This document shows positions 9,529 to 20,030 of a stretch of 64,000 nucleotides of DNA, one piece after another (position 1 is the stretch's first letter; each line of letters opens with the position of its first letter). Made by a program: the position numbers and the translations under genes. The notes under the pieces were generated by a model, which did not search any database, was not told the DNA's origin, and saw only the letters and a list, made by a program, of their open reading frames with translations. This DNA comes from Rhizobium sp. RU33A (GTDB lineage Bacteria > Pseudomonadota > Alphaproteobacteria > Rhizobiales > Rhizobiaceae): NCBI RefSeq assembly GCF_900156055.1, contig NZ_FTMQ01000003.1, positions 682,001 through 746,000 on the forward strand, written 5' to 3'.

Positions 9529-10272
9529 TCAAGCGGCATCGGCAGGGGCTACCTGTCCGATCGCACCACAGAAGTCGTTGACGGTGGCGACCCAGCCGAA
9601 GAATTGCTCGACATTGTAGACGGTCGCCTGCTGGATGAAGTCGGGGCCGAGATGATGGGTCGCGTCCTCGAGCATCACGCCGAAATATTCGAGGTGAAAG
9701 GCATCGCGCAGCGAGCTTTCCACGCAGACATTGGTGGCAATGCCGACAAAGACCAGGTTGCGGATACCGCGAGCCCGCAGAACCGAGTCCATGTTGGTGT
9801 TGAAGAAGCCGGAATAGCGGCTCTTCGGCACCAGAATGTCGCCCGGCTTCGGCTGCAATTCGTCGACGATCGCATAGTCCCAGGTACCCTTGGCGAGCAG
9901 TTGCCCCTGCAGTTCCGGCCGCTTGCGCATGGTTTTCAGCGCATTCGACTTGTGCCAGTTGGGCGAGCCGGGGCCACCGGCCTCGACGTAGTCAGGATCC
10001 CAGCCATTCTGGAAATAGACGACGAGAACGCCGGCTTCACGCGCCGCATCGAGCGTCTTCTTGATGTTGGCGATCGTCCCCTTGGCGCCCGAAATGTCGA
10101 AGCCGGCGAGATCGACATAACCGCCTTCAGTCGAATAGGCGTTCTGCATGTCGACCACGACGACGGCGGTTTCCGACGGCTTCAGCGTGATCGGTTCGGG
10201 GCGTGCGGGAAGCGTGACGCTCTTCGTCAGCGCCGGGCGTGGCTGATAGCCAGCAACAACGGCCTCGCTCAT
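9529..10272 (-). CDS. rutB: ureidoacrylate/peroxyureidoacrylate amidohydrolase RutB
   Basis: A 247-residue isochorismatase-fold hydrolase. The catalytic aspartate is in [10 protein letters not shown], the lysine in [10 protein letters not shown], and the cysteine in [11 protein letters not shown], a complete Asp-Lys-Cys triad. The start [10 protein letters not shown] at 10272 overlaps the end of rutA as ATGA, so an upstream in-frame extension is artificial. It releases the carbamate moiety in uracil breakdown. Confidence 0.93.
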   Translation of the reverse strand: MSEAVVAGYQPRPALTKSVTLPARPEPITLKPSETAVVVVDMQNAYSTEGGYVDLAGFDISGAKGTIANIKKTLDAAREAGVLVVYFQNGWDPDYVEAGGPGSPNWHKSNALKTMRKRPELQGQLLAKGTWDYAIVDELQPKPGDILVPKSRYSGFFNTNMDSVLRARGIRNLVFVGIATNVCVESSLRDAFHLEYFGVMLEDATHHLGPDFIQQATVYNVEQFFGWVATVNDFCGAIGQVAPADAA

Positions 10273-11360
10273 TCGGCTGCCTCCAGCATCTGGTTCACAT
10301 GGGCGCGGCTCTTCATCAGCGGCTGCACGTATTTGCCGAACTTCTCGATGCCTTCGAGGAAGTCGTCGAAGGTCAGCATGACGCCTCCGGTGCCGGGAAC
10401 TTCGCTCATCTCGTCGAGCATAGCGGCAACCTCGGAGTAAGAGCCGATCAGCGTGCCCATGTTGATGTTGACGGCGGAAACCGGGTTTGCCATGTGGCGG
10501 ACATTGGTGTCGGAGCCCGACTTGGTGTCGACGGCACTCTGCAGGCCGAGCCACTTGATGGCTTCCTCGTCGGCGCCCGCCTTGTAGTGCTCCCACTTGG
10601 CGAAGGCTTCCTCGGTGGTTTCCTCGGCCAGAACCATGGTCAGTACGAAGGAGCGCACGTCGCGACCGGTCTTTGCGGTAGCGGCGAGCAGCCGCTCATT
10701 GGTCGGCGCGAAAGCCTTGGGCGTGTTGACGCCGACGCCGAAGCAGAACGAATAGTCTGCGAACTGAGCCGAGAAGGCCATGCCAGAGTTGGAAGATCCA
10801 GCGCAGATTAGCTTCACATCGCCTTCCGGGATCGGCTTCATCCGGCAATCATCCATCTGGAAGTGCTTGCCCTTGAGGTCGGACTGGCCGGTGGTGAGTA
10901 GGTCCTTCAAGACGGTCGTGTATTCGGTAAGATATTCGTAGCGGTCGGAGAAGTAGTCGTCGCCGGGCCACAGGCCCATCTGGCTGTATTCCGGACGCTG
11001 CCAGCCGGTGATCAGATTGACGCCGAAGCGACCGTTCGAGATCGAATCGATCGTCGTTGCCATGCGCGCGATAATGGCCGGCGGCATGATCAATGTCGCG
11101 GCCGTGCCGAACAGCTTGATCTTCGAGGTCACGGCAGCAAGGCCCGCCATCAGCGTGAAGCTCTCAAGATTGTAGTCCCAGAACTCCGTCTTCCCGCCGA
11201 AGCCGCGCAGCTTGATCATCGAAAGCGCGAAGTCGAAGCCGTATTCTTCGGCTTTCAGCGTGATCGCCTTGTTGAGTTCGAAGCTCGGCTTGTACTGAGG
11301 GGCATTCTCCGACAAGAGCCAGCCATTGTTGCCGATCGGGATAAAGACGCCGATTTCCAT
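10269..11360 (-). CDS. rutA: pyrimidine monooxygenase RutA
   Basis: A 363-residue FMN-dependent luciferase-like monooxygenase that opens the uracil or thymine ring. It starts [20 protein letters not shown] with the conserved [11 protein letters not shown] and [17 protein letters not shown] segments. It is the first gene of rutABCDF. Longer in-frame readings upstream of 11360 enter AT-rich intergenic DNA and are not used. The nearby upstream region carries a RutR-like operator (11485-11500). rutE, rutG and rutR are not in the window. Confidence 0.95.
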   Translation of the reverse strand: MEIGVFIPIGNNGWLLSENAPQYKPSFELNKAITLKAEEYGFDFALSMIKLRGFGGKTEFWDYNLESFTLMAGLAAVTSKIKLFGTAATLIMPPAIIARMATTIDSISNGRFGVNLITGWQRPEYSQMGLWPGDDYFSDRYEYLTEYTTVLKDLLTTGQSDLKGKHFQMDDCRMKPIPEGDVKLICAGSSNSGMAFSAQFADYSFCFGVGVNTPKAFAPTNERLLAATAKTGRDVRSFVLTMVLAEETTEEAFAKWEHYKAGADEEAIKWLGLQSAVDTKSGSDTNVRHMANPVSAVNINMGTLIGSYSEVAAMLDEMSEVPGTGGVMLTFDDFLEGIEKFGKYVQPLMKSRAHVNQMLEAAE

Positions 11361-11807
11361 ATCTGTTCTCCGCTTCTGGAGGCGCGCCGGGCGCCTTTTT
11401 TGTTTCGCAGGGAACGAAGCAATCGCTATGCCAGTCTGAAAAAAACAATGCGAACAGTCACTTATGCTTCGCCTGCAAAAATAATTTACCGAATGGTCAA
11501 AATTTCTATCGATTTTGGGAGCTTCTGCACGAGTTTGCATCCGTTCCCGCTGTGCGCTGCAATATTTTTGATCGCAGTCGAGAGGAACGTGATGCAAAGG
11601 CGCGTTTCAAGCTTCTGATAAAGATCAAGTTTTTCGGGTGATCCTATCGTGCTCAAGGATTGATCATCATCAGGCGACGAGCAGGGTCGCAATGCGCAGC
11701 CTGCGGTGCACTCGGCAGCCTAAGCTATTGAATCGACGAGGCGCCTCCCTTACATTGCGGAGAGAAACGCCGGACCTTGAACCCGGTTGTTGATGGAGAC
11801 TGTGCCG
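11361..11807. other. intergenic region between divergent rutA and sufA
   Basis: 447 bases without a credible gene. It is AT-richer than its surroundings near 11400-11530. It holds the RutR-like box (11485-11500) on the rut side and, 135 bases before sufA, TTGATCATCATCAG (11660-11673), one base short of the FNR/FixK pattern TTGAT-N4-ATCAA. Both the rut promoter and a promoter for the detached sufA must lie here; I cannot place exact -35/-10 elements. Confidence 0.5.
11485..11500. promoter_or_regulatory. RutR-like operator upstream of rutA
   Basis: TTTACCGAATGGTCAA matches the E. coli RutR consensus TTGACCA-NN-TGGTCAA at 12 of 14 fixed positions; the right half is perfect. It lies 125 bases upstream of the rutA start. 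RutR is a TetR-family repressor released by uracil. The regulator gene itself is not in this window. Confidence 0.6.
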
Positions 11808-12194
11808 ATGGGCTTTCAGGTAATGACCATGAGCGATGCGGCTGCCGCACGCGTCAGGGCGATCGTCGAGAATTCCGGTCCCGATGCCAAGGGCATCCGT
11901 GTGGGCATCAAGAAGGGTGGCTGCGCCGGGATGGAATACACCATCGACATGGTGACCGAACCAAATCCGAGGGATGACCGCATCGAGAAAGATGGCGCGT
12001 CGGTCTGGATTGATCCGGCCGCAGTTCTCTATCTGCTCGGTACGGAAATGGGCTTCGAGACCACCACGCTGCGGTCGGGATTCACCTTCCACAACCCGAA
12101 TCAGACCTCTGCCTGTGGTTGCGGCGAGTCTGTGGAGTTGAAGGCGGCCGATTTGTCGGAGCTCGCGAAACAGCGACAGGCAGCACCTGCCTGA
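11808..12194 (+). CDS. sufA: Fe-S cluster A-type carrier SufA/HesB
   Basis: A 128-residue A-type carrier that passes Fe-S clusters to targets. The three ligand cysteines are in KKGGCAGMEY and the C-terminal ACGCGES. Start MGFQVMTMSDAAA at 11808 follows GGAG; ATG at 11823 or 11829 would also preserve the domain. In related suf operons this gene follows sufX directly; here it is 4.3 kb away behind the rut block and must have its own promoter. Confidence 0.92.
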   Translation: MGFQVMTMSDAAAARVRAIVENSGPDAKGIRVGIKKGGCAGMEYTIDMVTEPNPRDDRIEKDGASVWIDPAAVLYLLGTEMGFETTTLRSGFTFHNPNQTSACGCGESVELKAADLSELAKQRQAAPA

Positions 12195-12260
12195 ATTTGA
12201 CCGGCGCTCAGGGATAGGGGATCGGCGCGGCTCTCATGCCGCGTGAATTCTCTTTTTCGC

Positions 12261-12302
12261 CGCAATTCGAAAAAATATCTTGCGAAATATTGATTCTCGC
12301 AA
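12261..12302. promoter_or_regulatory. three CGCAA/TTGCG half-sites before the Lrp-type gene
   Basis: CGCAA at 12261, TTGCG at 12280 and CGCAA at 12298 are spaced about 19 bases apart, each pair inverted, in an AT-rich stretch ending 14 bases before the regulator's ATG. Regular spacing at nearly two helical turns is what a multimeric Lrp-type regulator would bind. The link to autoregulation is inference. Confidence 0.4.
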
Positions 12303-12315
12303 ATAAACTGCGGTC

Positions 12316-12765
12316 ATGGATATCAGTGACCGCAAAATTATCGACCTCTTGGCCGAGGATGCTCGCCGTTCGCTCGCCAGTATCGGGGATGTGGTAGGGC
12401 TTTCTCCCTCCGCCGTCAATGAACGCATCCGTCGGCTGGTCGCGTCGGGGGCCATCAGACGCTTCACCCTGGAGGTGGATCCTGCGGCGCTTGGCCTGCC
12501 GATCACCGCCTTCATGCTGGTGACCCTGCCGCAGGACACCGAACAGGCAGCCTTTCGCGATTATGCCGAAGCCCACCCGGCCGTGCTTGAATGTCATCAT
12601 GTGAGCGGTAGTTGGTCCTATATGCTGAAGATCCGGACGGCCGACCTCACGGGCATCGAGACATTCCTCGCCGACTTGAAGGGCGAGCGCCTGATTGCGC
12701 GCAGCGAGACGATGATCGCGCTGTCGACGGCGAGTGAACGCAGCTACGTGATCGGCACGGAGTGA
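12316..12765 (+). CDS. Lrp/AsnC-family transcriptional regulator
   Basis: A 149-residue regulator. The N-terminal helix-turn-helix (DRKIIDLLAEDARRSL, LSPSAVNERIRRL) is followed by a RAM ligand-binding domain (about residues 65-140; HVSGSWSYMLKI). Such proteins sense amino acids and often control a neighbouring exporter. The LysE-type gene begins 1 base after its stop, so the two are probably co-transcribed. The ligand cannot be told from the sequence. Confidence 0.9.
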   Translation: MDISDRKIIDLLAEDARRSLASIGDVVGLSPSAVNERIRRLVASGAIRRFTLEVDPAALGLPITAFMLVTLPQDTEQAAFRDYAEAHPAVLECHHVSGSWSYMLKIRTADLTGIETFLADLKGERLIARSETMIALSTASERSYVIGTE

Positions 12766-12766
12766 C

Positions 12767-13390
12767 ATGGACGCGCTCCTTTTCGGGAAAGGGCTCGTGC
12801 TGGGCGTCGCGATCGCCGCACCACTCGGACCCATAGGGGCGCTCTGCATCAATCGTACGCTGGAGCGTGGCTTCTGGGCCGGCGTTGCCGGAGGGCTGGG
12901 CACCGCAATCGCCGACGGCGTCTATGCCACCCTCGCTGCGGCGGGCTTCACCGCACTTGGATCCCATCTCGGCTGGATCGTGTATCCCTTGCAGGTCGCA
13001 GGCGGCTTGTTCCTGATCTATCTCGGCATTGCGGGACTGAAGCCGCGCTCGGAGGTCTCCGCAGCCACTGTCCAGGCTCGAGGCCTGCTGTCGACAATTG
13101 CCGCGACCTTCATACTCACCATCGCCAATCCCGCGACCATCCTTACCTTCGCAGCGATTTTTGCCGGACTAGGGCTGGCGACGGGCGAGGGCGGTTCGGA
13201 AGGCGTGCTGTTGGTGGCGGGTGTCTTCCTAGGGTCGCTTGCCTGGTGGTTCTTCTTGAGCGGCGCCGTGACCGTGGTGCGCAAGCGGCTCTCCGAGGGG
13301 TTTGCTGCCCAGGTCAGCCGGGTCTCCGCGTTCATTCTGATTGCCTTTGGCATGCTTGCGCTGCTGCATGCCGTGTTGAACGCTATCTGA
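12767..13390 (+). CDS. LysE/RhtB-family amino-acid exporter
   Basis: A 207-residue membrane protein with about six hydrophobic segments. The N-terminal GVAIAAPLGPIGALCINRTLERGF is the LysE-family signature, here with PLGPIG at the usual PGP position, and TIANPATILTF is the conserved mid-protein motif. It probably exports an amino acid or small metabolite through the inner membrane. It lies one base behind the Lrp-type gene, the usual regulator-exporter arrangement. Confidence 0.9.
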   Translation: MDALLFGKGLVLGVAIAAPLGPIGALCINRTLERGFWAGVAGGLGTAIADGVYATLAAAGFTALGSHLGWIVYPLQVAGGLFLIYLGIAGLKPRSEVSAATVQARGLLSTIAATFILTIANPATILTFAAIFAGLGLATGEGGSEGVLLVAGVFLGSLAWWFFLSGAVTVVRKRLSEGFAAQVSRVSAFILIAFGMLALLHAVLNAI

Positions 13391-13510
13391 ACGCGGTCAA
13401 GGCGTGTCGGCGAACACAGCCGACCTGCTCGCAAATCCCGCGGAGCTCCCATCAATACCCTTGGAAATCCAATGTTTATCGGATCGACTGGTCGCCTGCT
13501 GTGCTAGAAG

Positions 13511-13522
13511 TCACAAATGTGA
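13511..13522. promoter_or_regulatory. TCACA-AA-TGTGA inverted repeat upstream of luxR
   Basis: Five-base arms with a 2-base spacer, 24 bases before the luxR start. It could be an operator overlapping the promoter or leader. It is short and not a standard 20-base lux box, so function is uncertain. Confidence 0.3.
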
Positions 13523-13546
13523 TGACTGGCTATCTTGAGGGTGCGG

Positions 13547-14287
13547 ATGTCAGACAGGCAGGCGACAGCCAATGCGATGTTCGATTTTATCACCGAATCG
13601 TCGCGCGCGCGCGACAATGACGAAGTGCTCGCCTGCCTTGGCAATGTGGCGAGAGCCTTTGGTATGGACTGTTATGCGGTCTCCGGTATCCCGCTGCCTG
13701 GTGAGCGGATCGATCCCTATTTCATGCTGAATGCCTGGCCGGAGGGCTGGTTCGAGCGCTATGTTCAGGAAAACTACGTACACATCGATCCGGTGATCCA
13801 CCGAACCAAGATGTCGAACGAGGCCTTCGTCTGGTCGGAAGCGCTGGCCGACAAGCCGCTCAGTCGTTCCGCCAAGCGCGTCATGAACGAGGCTACCGAG
13901 TTCGGAATGCTGGATGGTTACAGTGTACCGCTCCATTCCGTCGGCGGCTTCCAGGCGATCGTCACCTTCGGTGCGCGCAAGGTCGAGCTGTCCAGCGAGC
14001 AGCGCGGCGCGCTGCACATCGTTTCAATCTATGCGCACAACCGGTTGCGTGCCTTCCTCGTCGACAGCAGCGAGCGCAACGCGGCTGCTGCGGCAAAGGT
14101 TACGCCGCGGGAACGCGAGGTCATTCTCTGGTGCTCGGCCGGCAAGACCAATTGGGAGATTGGCCAAATCCTTGGAATCTCGGAGAAAACCGTTCAGCAC
14201 GAAATTGCGGCAGCGAGCCGCAAGTTGAATTCCGTGAACCGCGCGCAACTGATCGCCGAATCGATCCGGCTTGGAATAATCCGATAA
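13547..14287 (+). CDS. LuxR-family quorum-sensing regulator
   Basis: A 246-residue regulator with an N-terminal autoinducer-binding domain and a C-terminal LuxR helix-turn-helix (from VTPREREVILWCSAG). The pocket residues conserved in acyl-homoserine-lactone receptors are present: tryptophan and tyrosine in AWPEGWFERY, the Asp-Pro pair in HIDPVI, and tryptophan in AFVWSEA. The recognition helix reads EKTVQHEIAAASRKL. Start MSDRQATANA has GAGG upstream; TTG at 13535 is less likely. The luxI gene follows after 72 bases on the same strand, so this is a cognate pair. Confidence 0.92.
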   Translation: MSDRQATANAMFDFITESSRARDNDEVLACLGNVARAFGMDCYAVSGIPLPGERIDPYFMLNAWPEGWFERYVQENYVHIDPVIHRTKMSNEAFVWSEALADKPLSRSAKRVMNEATEFGMLDGYSVPLHSVGGFQAIVTFGARKVELSSEQRGALHIVSIYAHNRLRAFLVDSSERNAAAAAKVTPREREVILWCSAGKTNWEIGQILGISEKTVQHEIAAASRKLNSVNRAQLIAESIRLGIIR

Positions 14288-14359
14288 ATAGGCAGAACGG
14301 CCTATATTGAATTCGGGCCGCTTGTCGCAATCTGGCCCCTGGATTTTCCGGGGATCTGC

Positions 14360-15061
14360 ATGATTGCGACAATTCTGGGCAGCAACACGCATGACCATGC
14401 CGACGTCATGGAGCAGGTCTGGGCGTTTCGCCATCGTCAGTTCGTCGACCGATTGGGATGGGAGGCCTGCCGTCGTGCCGACGAGCGGGAGATCGACCAG
14501 TTCGACGGTGACGAGGCCATCCATCTACCGCTCATCGTCGGCGGTGATGTGGTGGGATATAGCCGCCTCCTGCCGACCCTGAAGCCGCATCTCCTGTCGG
14601 ATGTCTATCCGCATCTGATGGACGGTGCCGACTGGCCGCGTGGGCCTCGCGTCTATGAATGGACCCGGTGCATTGCCGAAGTGTCTGAGAGGTCAATCGC
14701 CGGCGTCCCGATCTCCAACATCCTGATGACCGGGGTCATGGAGTATTGCCTCGTTGCGGGCATCGGCACGCTGGTCGTCGAGACGCATCCCAAGCTCGTC
14801 AACCTGCTTCTGACGACCGGTTGGGAGGTGATGCCGCTTGCGGCTCCGAGCATGCTCGACGGATCGCTCATCGTTCCGATCACAGCCAAACCCTCCATGG
14901 CAGGGCTGCTGCGGCATCACGAACTCTATGGGATTACCGGCAGCGTCCTCGATCTCGAGCGCGCACCGGGCAATCCCTTCGCCGCAGCGGCCCTTCAACG
15001 TCTGGCCTTCGCCGAAGAACTTCACGGACATATAGAATATGCAAGAATTGCAGGAGAATGA
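14360..15061 (+). CDS. LuxI-family homoserine-lactone synthase
   Basis: A 233-residue autoinducer synthase. All invariant LuxI residues line up: Arg24, Phe28, Trp34, Asp46, Asp49, Arg69, Glu100 and Arg103. The DEREIDQFDGDEAIHLPL and GYSRLLPT segments resemble, from memory, the RpaI/BraI group that can use aryl or branched acyl donors rather than straight fatty acyl-ACP, but the signal cannot be read from sequence. The gene follows luxR and overlaps the ribosome site of the small gene at 15063. Confidence 0.93.
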   Translation: MIATILGSNTHDHADVMEQVWAFRHRQFVDRLGWEACRRADEREIDQFDGDEAIHLPLIVGGDVVGYSRLLPTLKPHLLSDVYPHLMDGADWPRGPRVYEWTRCIAEVSERSIAGVPISNILMTGVMEYCLVAGIGTLVVETHPKLVNLLLTTGWEVMPLAAPSMLDGSLIVPITAKPSMAGLLRHHELYGITGSVLDLERAPGNPFAAAALQRLAFAEELHGHIEYARIAGE

Positions 15062-15062
15062 C

Positions 15063-15365
15063 ATGCCGGATGGCCAACTTCCATCCTCTGAAATCTACGT
15101 TCGCTCGATCGTCGAGGAGCAGGTTCGTAGCCTTCGGGAGATCATCAAGGGCGTTTCGCAGAAAGCCCCGCTGAGCGATGACGCGCTCTTCCTCGATCAC
15201 CTCCTGGAGATGGTGTCGCTTGCTGCCGCCGACGGTCTCGATCGCCGCCGCGCCGGTGGAGGCCGCAAGCGCAGTGCCTCAGAAACCGACAGCGGACTGA
15301 CGGACATCCGGCTCGATGTCGCAAAGATGGAGTTCGTCTCGCAACGCCTCGATCGCGCCCAATAA
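15063..15365 (+). CDS. conserved-looking small protein coupled to luxI
   Basis: A 100-residue protein of unknown function. Its ATG is 1 base after the luxI stop and its GGAG ribosome site lies inside luxI, so translation is coupled. The first 65 residues look helical (EIYVRSIVEEQVRSLREIIKGV, DALFLDHLLEMVSLAAADGL); the rest is basic and polar (RRRAGGGRKRS). It has no signal peptide or membrane segment. The arrangement recalls cinS behind cinI in R. leguminosarum, but I see no clear sequence match. Its last 87 bases overlap the convergent gene at 15279. Confidence 0.6.
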   Translation: MPDGQLPSSEIYVRSIVEEQVRSLREIIKGVSQKAPLSDDALFLDHLLEMVSLAAADGLDRRRAGGGRKRSASETDSGLTDIRLDVAKMEFVSQRLDRAQ

Positions 15366-15581
15366 GTAATTGCGAAGCTTCACCGGGTCCGTTGACCCGG
15401 TGTCAAGCTGTTCGAGCGCCTCGGTGATCTGAAACAGACAGTCCTCGACATAATCATTCGTATGGACGGATGTGAGCGCTTGGTCGAGACGCTGTTCGAC
15501 CAGACTGCGAAAACCGAGGACGTCCTCGACCTTGGCGCAAAGGATCTGGGTCTTCAGGTAGTTCAGTGCGTCGTTATACAT
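15279..15581 (-). CDS. small hypothetical protein convergent with the luxI unit
   Basis: A 100-residue, mostly helical acidic protein starting MYNDALNYLKTQIL with GAGG five bases upstream. It has repeated hydrophobic spacing (VEQRLDQALTSV, CLFQITEALEQLD, LLGAIEALRDELHL). No domain is recognised. The reading continues upstream without a stop but with poor composition, so the shorter start is used. The 3' end overlaps the opposing gene by 87 bases. Function unknown. Confidence 0.5.
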   Translation of the reverse strand: MYNDALNYLKTQILCAKVEDVLGFRSLVEQRLDQALTSVHTNDYVEDCLFQITEALEQLDTGSTDPVKLRNYLLGAIEALRDELHLCDIEPDVRQSAVGF

Positions 15582-15801
15582 GCCATCCTCGATGCAACCG
15601 TATGCAACTCCCGACTGTGTCTGGATGTGCTGTTCTTTGCAATCGGAGAATTCAGTCGGTCGGGCGCTTTTGCCTGGAGGAGTGGCCGTTTGCCTAAAAT
15701 AGTCAGTGCTATCCGAGCCTTGAGGTCGCCGGCTGTGACGATGCACGTCATCACGTCACCGTTTTTCGACAGTGGACGCGCTTTGATGGCGTCTCGAAGA
15801 A

Positions 15802-16128
15802 TCAGTCACGCTTGATGCTGAGCAGCACGTCCCAGATGTCTGCGCCTGTCTCCCAGGCCGCGGCATTCGCACTGAATCCGATCTCGGCTTCGACGAGTGA
15901 GAGCATTTCCGAAGCAAGGTCAACATTGGACGTGTCATCGAGGACCGTTCCATCGGACGGGGCAACCGTGGCGGACACGCCGCCCTGGGCGCGACTGACA
16001 AAGCTGGTTTCGAGACGATGATAGCCGGGTGTCATGGCATTCGCGACGTTGTTGGCGGTCGCAGCAAGGCGCGTTTGCTGCGCCTGCATGCCCGAAAGCG
16101 AGATGCCCATGATCGCTGAGATGCTCAT
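15802..16128 (-). CDS. flagellar rod/hook-like protein reduced to terminal helices
   Basis: A 108-residue protein with both ends of the flagellar axial family. The N-terminus (ISLSGMQAQQTRLAATANNVANAMTPGY) matches the Flg_bb_rod helix and the C-terminus (SNVDLASEMLSLVEAEIGFSANAAAW) matches the Flg_bbr_C helix. Only about 35 residues lie between them, so it lacks the central domains of FlgE, FlgF or FlgG and is also shorter than FlgC. No other flagellar gene is nearby. It may be a minor axial component or an exapted secreted protein. Confidence 0.7.
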   Translation of the reverse strand: MSISAIMGISLSGMQAQQTRLAATANNVANAMTPGYHRLETSFVSRAQGGVSATVAPSDGTVLDDTSNVDLASEMLSLVEAEIGFSANAAAWETGADIWDVLLSIKRD

Positions 16129-16273
16129 CGTCTTTCCTGCCGTCGCGATGGTCGTCACTGCAGGATAGGGGGCAGGGGTTAGAATTTCCCCAACGTTCAC
16201 GGTTTTCAGATGATGACGGCTGCGGGAGGAATTGCGTGATAATGGGACGGGGACAGTTGATCAGCGTCTTACA

Positions 16274-16300
16274 CCAAAAGAACCCGGCCTGAGCCGGGTT
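16274..16300 (-). terminator. terminator downstream of the DUF1236 gene
   Basis: An 8-base perfect stem (AACCCGGC 16281-16288 with GCCGGGTT 16293-16300) with a 4-base loop. On the minus strand it is followed by TTCTTTTGG. It lies 24 bases after the stop of the minus-strand gene ending at 16324. Confidence 0.75.
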
Positions 16301-16323
16301 CCGGTGGCTTGACCAGTCATGGG

Positions 16324-16653
16324 TCACTCGATGATCTGGATGATCTCGCGTGTCTGCGGATTGACGATCACGCGCCGCTCGTTGACGATCGTGTAGGAAT
16401 AGTCCTCATATCCATCAACGGGATAGAGCTCGACCGGATCCTCGATGACACGACCGATTAGCACGTCGCCTTCATAAGGCACCGAGCGCACTTCGCGCTG
16501 CAAGACATAAGTTTCGACCGGAGCCGGCACGATGATAGTCGATTGCGAGGTGACCGGCGGGGCCTGCTGGATGATGACAGTTTCCTGCGCATGGGCCGAC
16601 GCCGAGAGCGTCATGAGTGCCGCTGCACCAGCGAGGATGATTGTGTTGCGCAT
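16324..16653 (-). CDS. secreted DUF1236-family protein
   Basis: A 109-residue exported protein. The start MRNTIILAGAAALMTLSASA gives a signal peptide likely cleaved after AHA. The mature part is valine- and proline-rich with the DUF1236-type repeats (VLQREVRSVPYEGDVLIGRVI, YTIVNERRVIVNPQTREIIQII). The family is common in rhizobial periplasm and has no known activity. The longer in-frame start at 16713 would place residues before the signal peptide and is rejected. Monocistronic, with its own terminator. Confidence 0.8.
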   Translation of the reverse strand: MRNTIILAGAAALMTLSASAHAQETVIIQQAPPVTSQSTIIVPAPVETYVLQREVRSVPYEGDVLIGRVIEDPVELYPVDGYEDYSYTIVNERRVIVNPQTREIIQIIE

Positions 16654-16743
16654 GTCTGTTCTCCTGTGTTGAACAGCGGGAAGAACGGGCAGGGCCGCAT
16701 TCCGTTCCATCACAGGGGATGTCTGCCTGTCACCACAAATGAA

Positions 16744-16768
16744 GAACGCCGCCTCAAGGGCGGAGTTC
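16744..16768 (-). terminator. terminator of the gcv operon
   Basis: A ten-base stem with one mismatch (16744-16753 with 16759-16768) and a five-base loop. On the minus strand it is followed by TTCTTCATTTG. It lies 20 bases after the gcvP stop. Confidence 0.65.
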
Positions 16769-16788
16769 TCATGACGACTTTCGGGCTG

Positions 16789-19646
<2,858 letters not shown>

Positions 19647-19647
<1 letters not shown>

Positions 19648-20009
19648 CAGGCGATCAACTCCTTGTATGCGGCTTCGTCGAGCAGGGCGTCGGCGTCGGA
19701 TGGGTTGGCGAGCTTCAGCTTGAAGAACCAGGCGGCACCTTCCGGATCAGAATTGACCAGCGACGGATCGTCGACGATCGCCTGATTGATCTCGACCACT
19801 TCGCCATCGAGCGGGCAGTAGACGTCGGAGGCTGCCTTGACGCTCTCGACGGTCGCGGCGGTGCCATCCTTCTTGAAGCTTGCCCCTTCGTCCGGCAGTT
19901 CGACGAAGACGAGATCGCCGAGCTGGCCGGCGGCATGCGTGGTGATACCGACGGTGGCAACGCCGTCTTCAATCTTCAGCCATTCGTGTTCAGCGGTGAA
20001 TTTCAACAT
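19647..20009 (-). CDS. gcvH: glycine cleavage system H protein
   Basis: A 120-residue lipoyl carrier. The lipoylated lysine is in [18 protein letters not shown] (about residue 59). The family N-terminus [16 protein letters not shown] and C-terminal [20 protein letters not shown] are intact. It shuttles the aminomethyl intermediate between GcvP, GcvT and lipoamide dehydrogenase. Located 21 bases after gcvT and overlapping gcvP by 1 codon. Confidence 0.97.
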
Positions 20010-20030
20010 GGGTTCTCTCCGGAGATTTTT

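Noticed and set aside
14288..14359. Classic 20-base lux box before luxI
   Set aside because: Only weak, short inverted repeats (CGGCC/GGCCG) are visible; no convincing dyad of lux-box length.
15582..15801. N-terminal extension of the minus-strand hypothetical gene or an additional gene
   Set aside because: The open frames here have poor composition and no ribosome sites; I see nothing in this gap.
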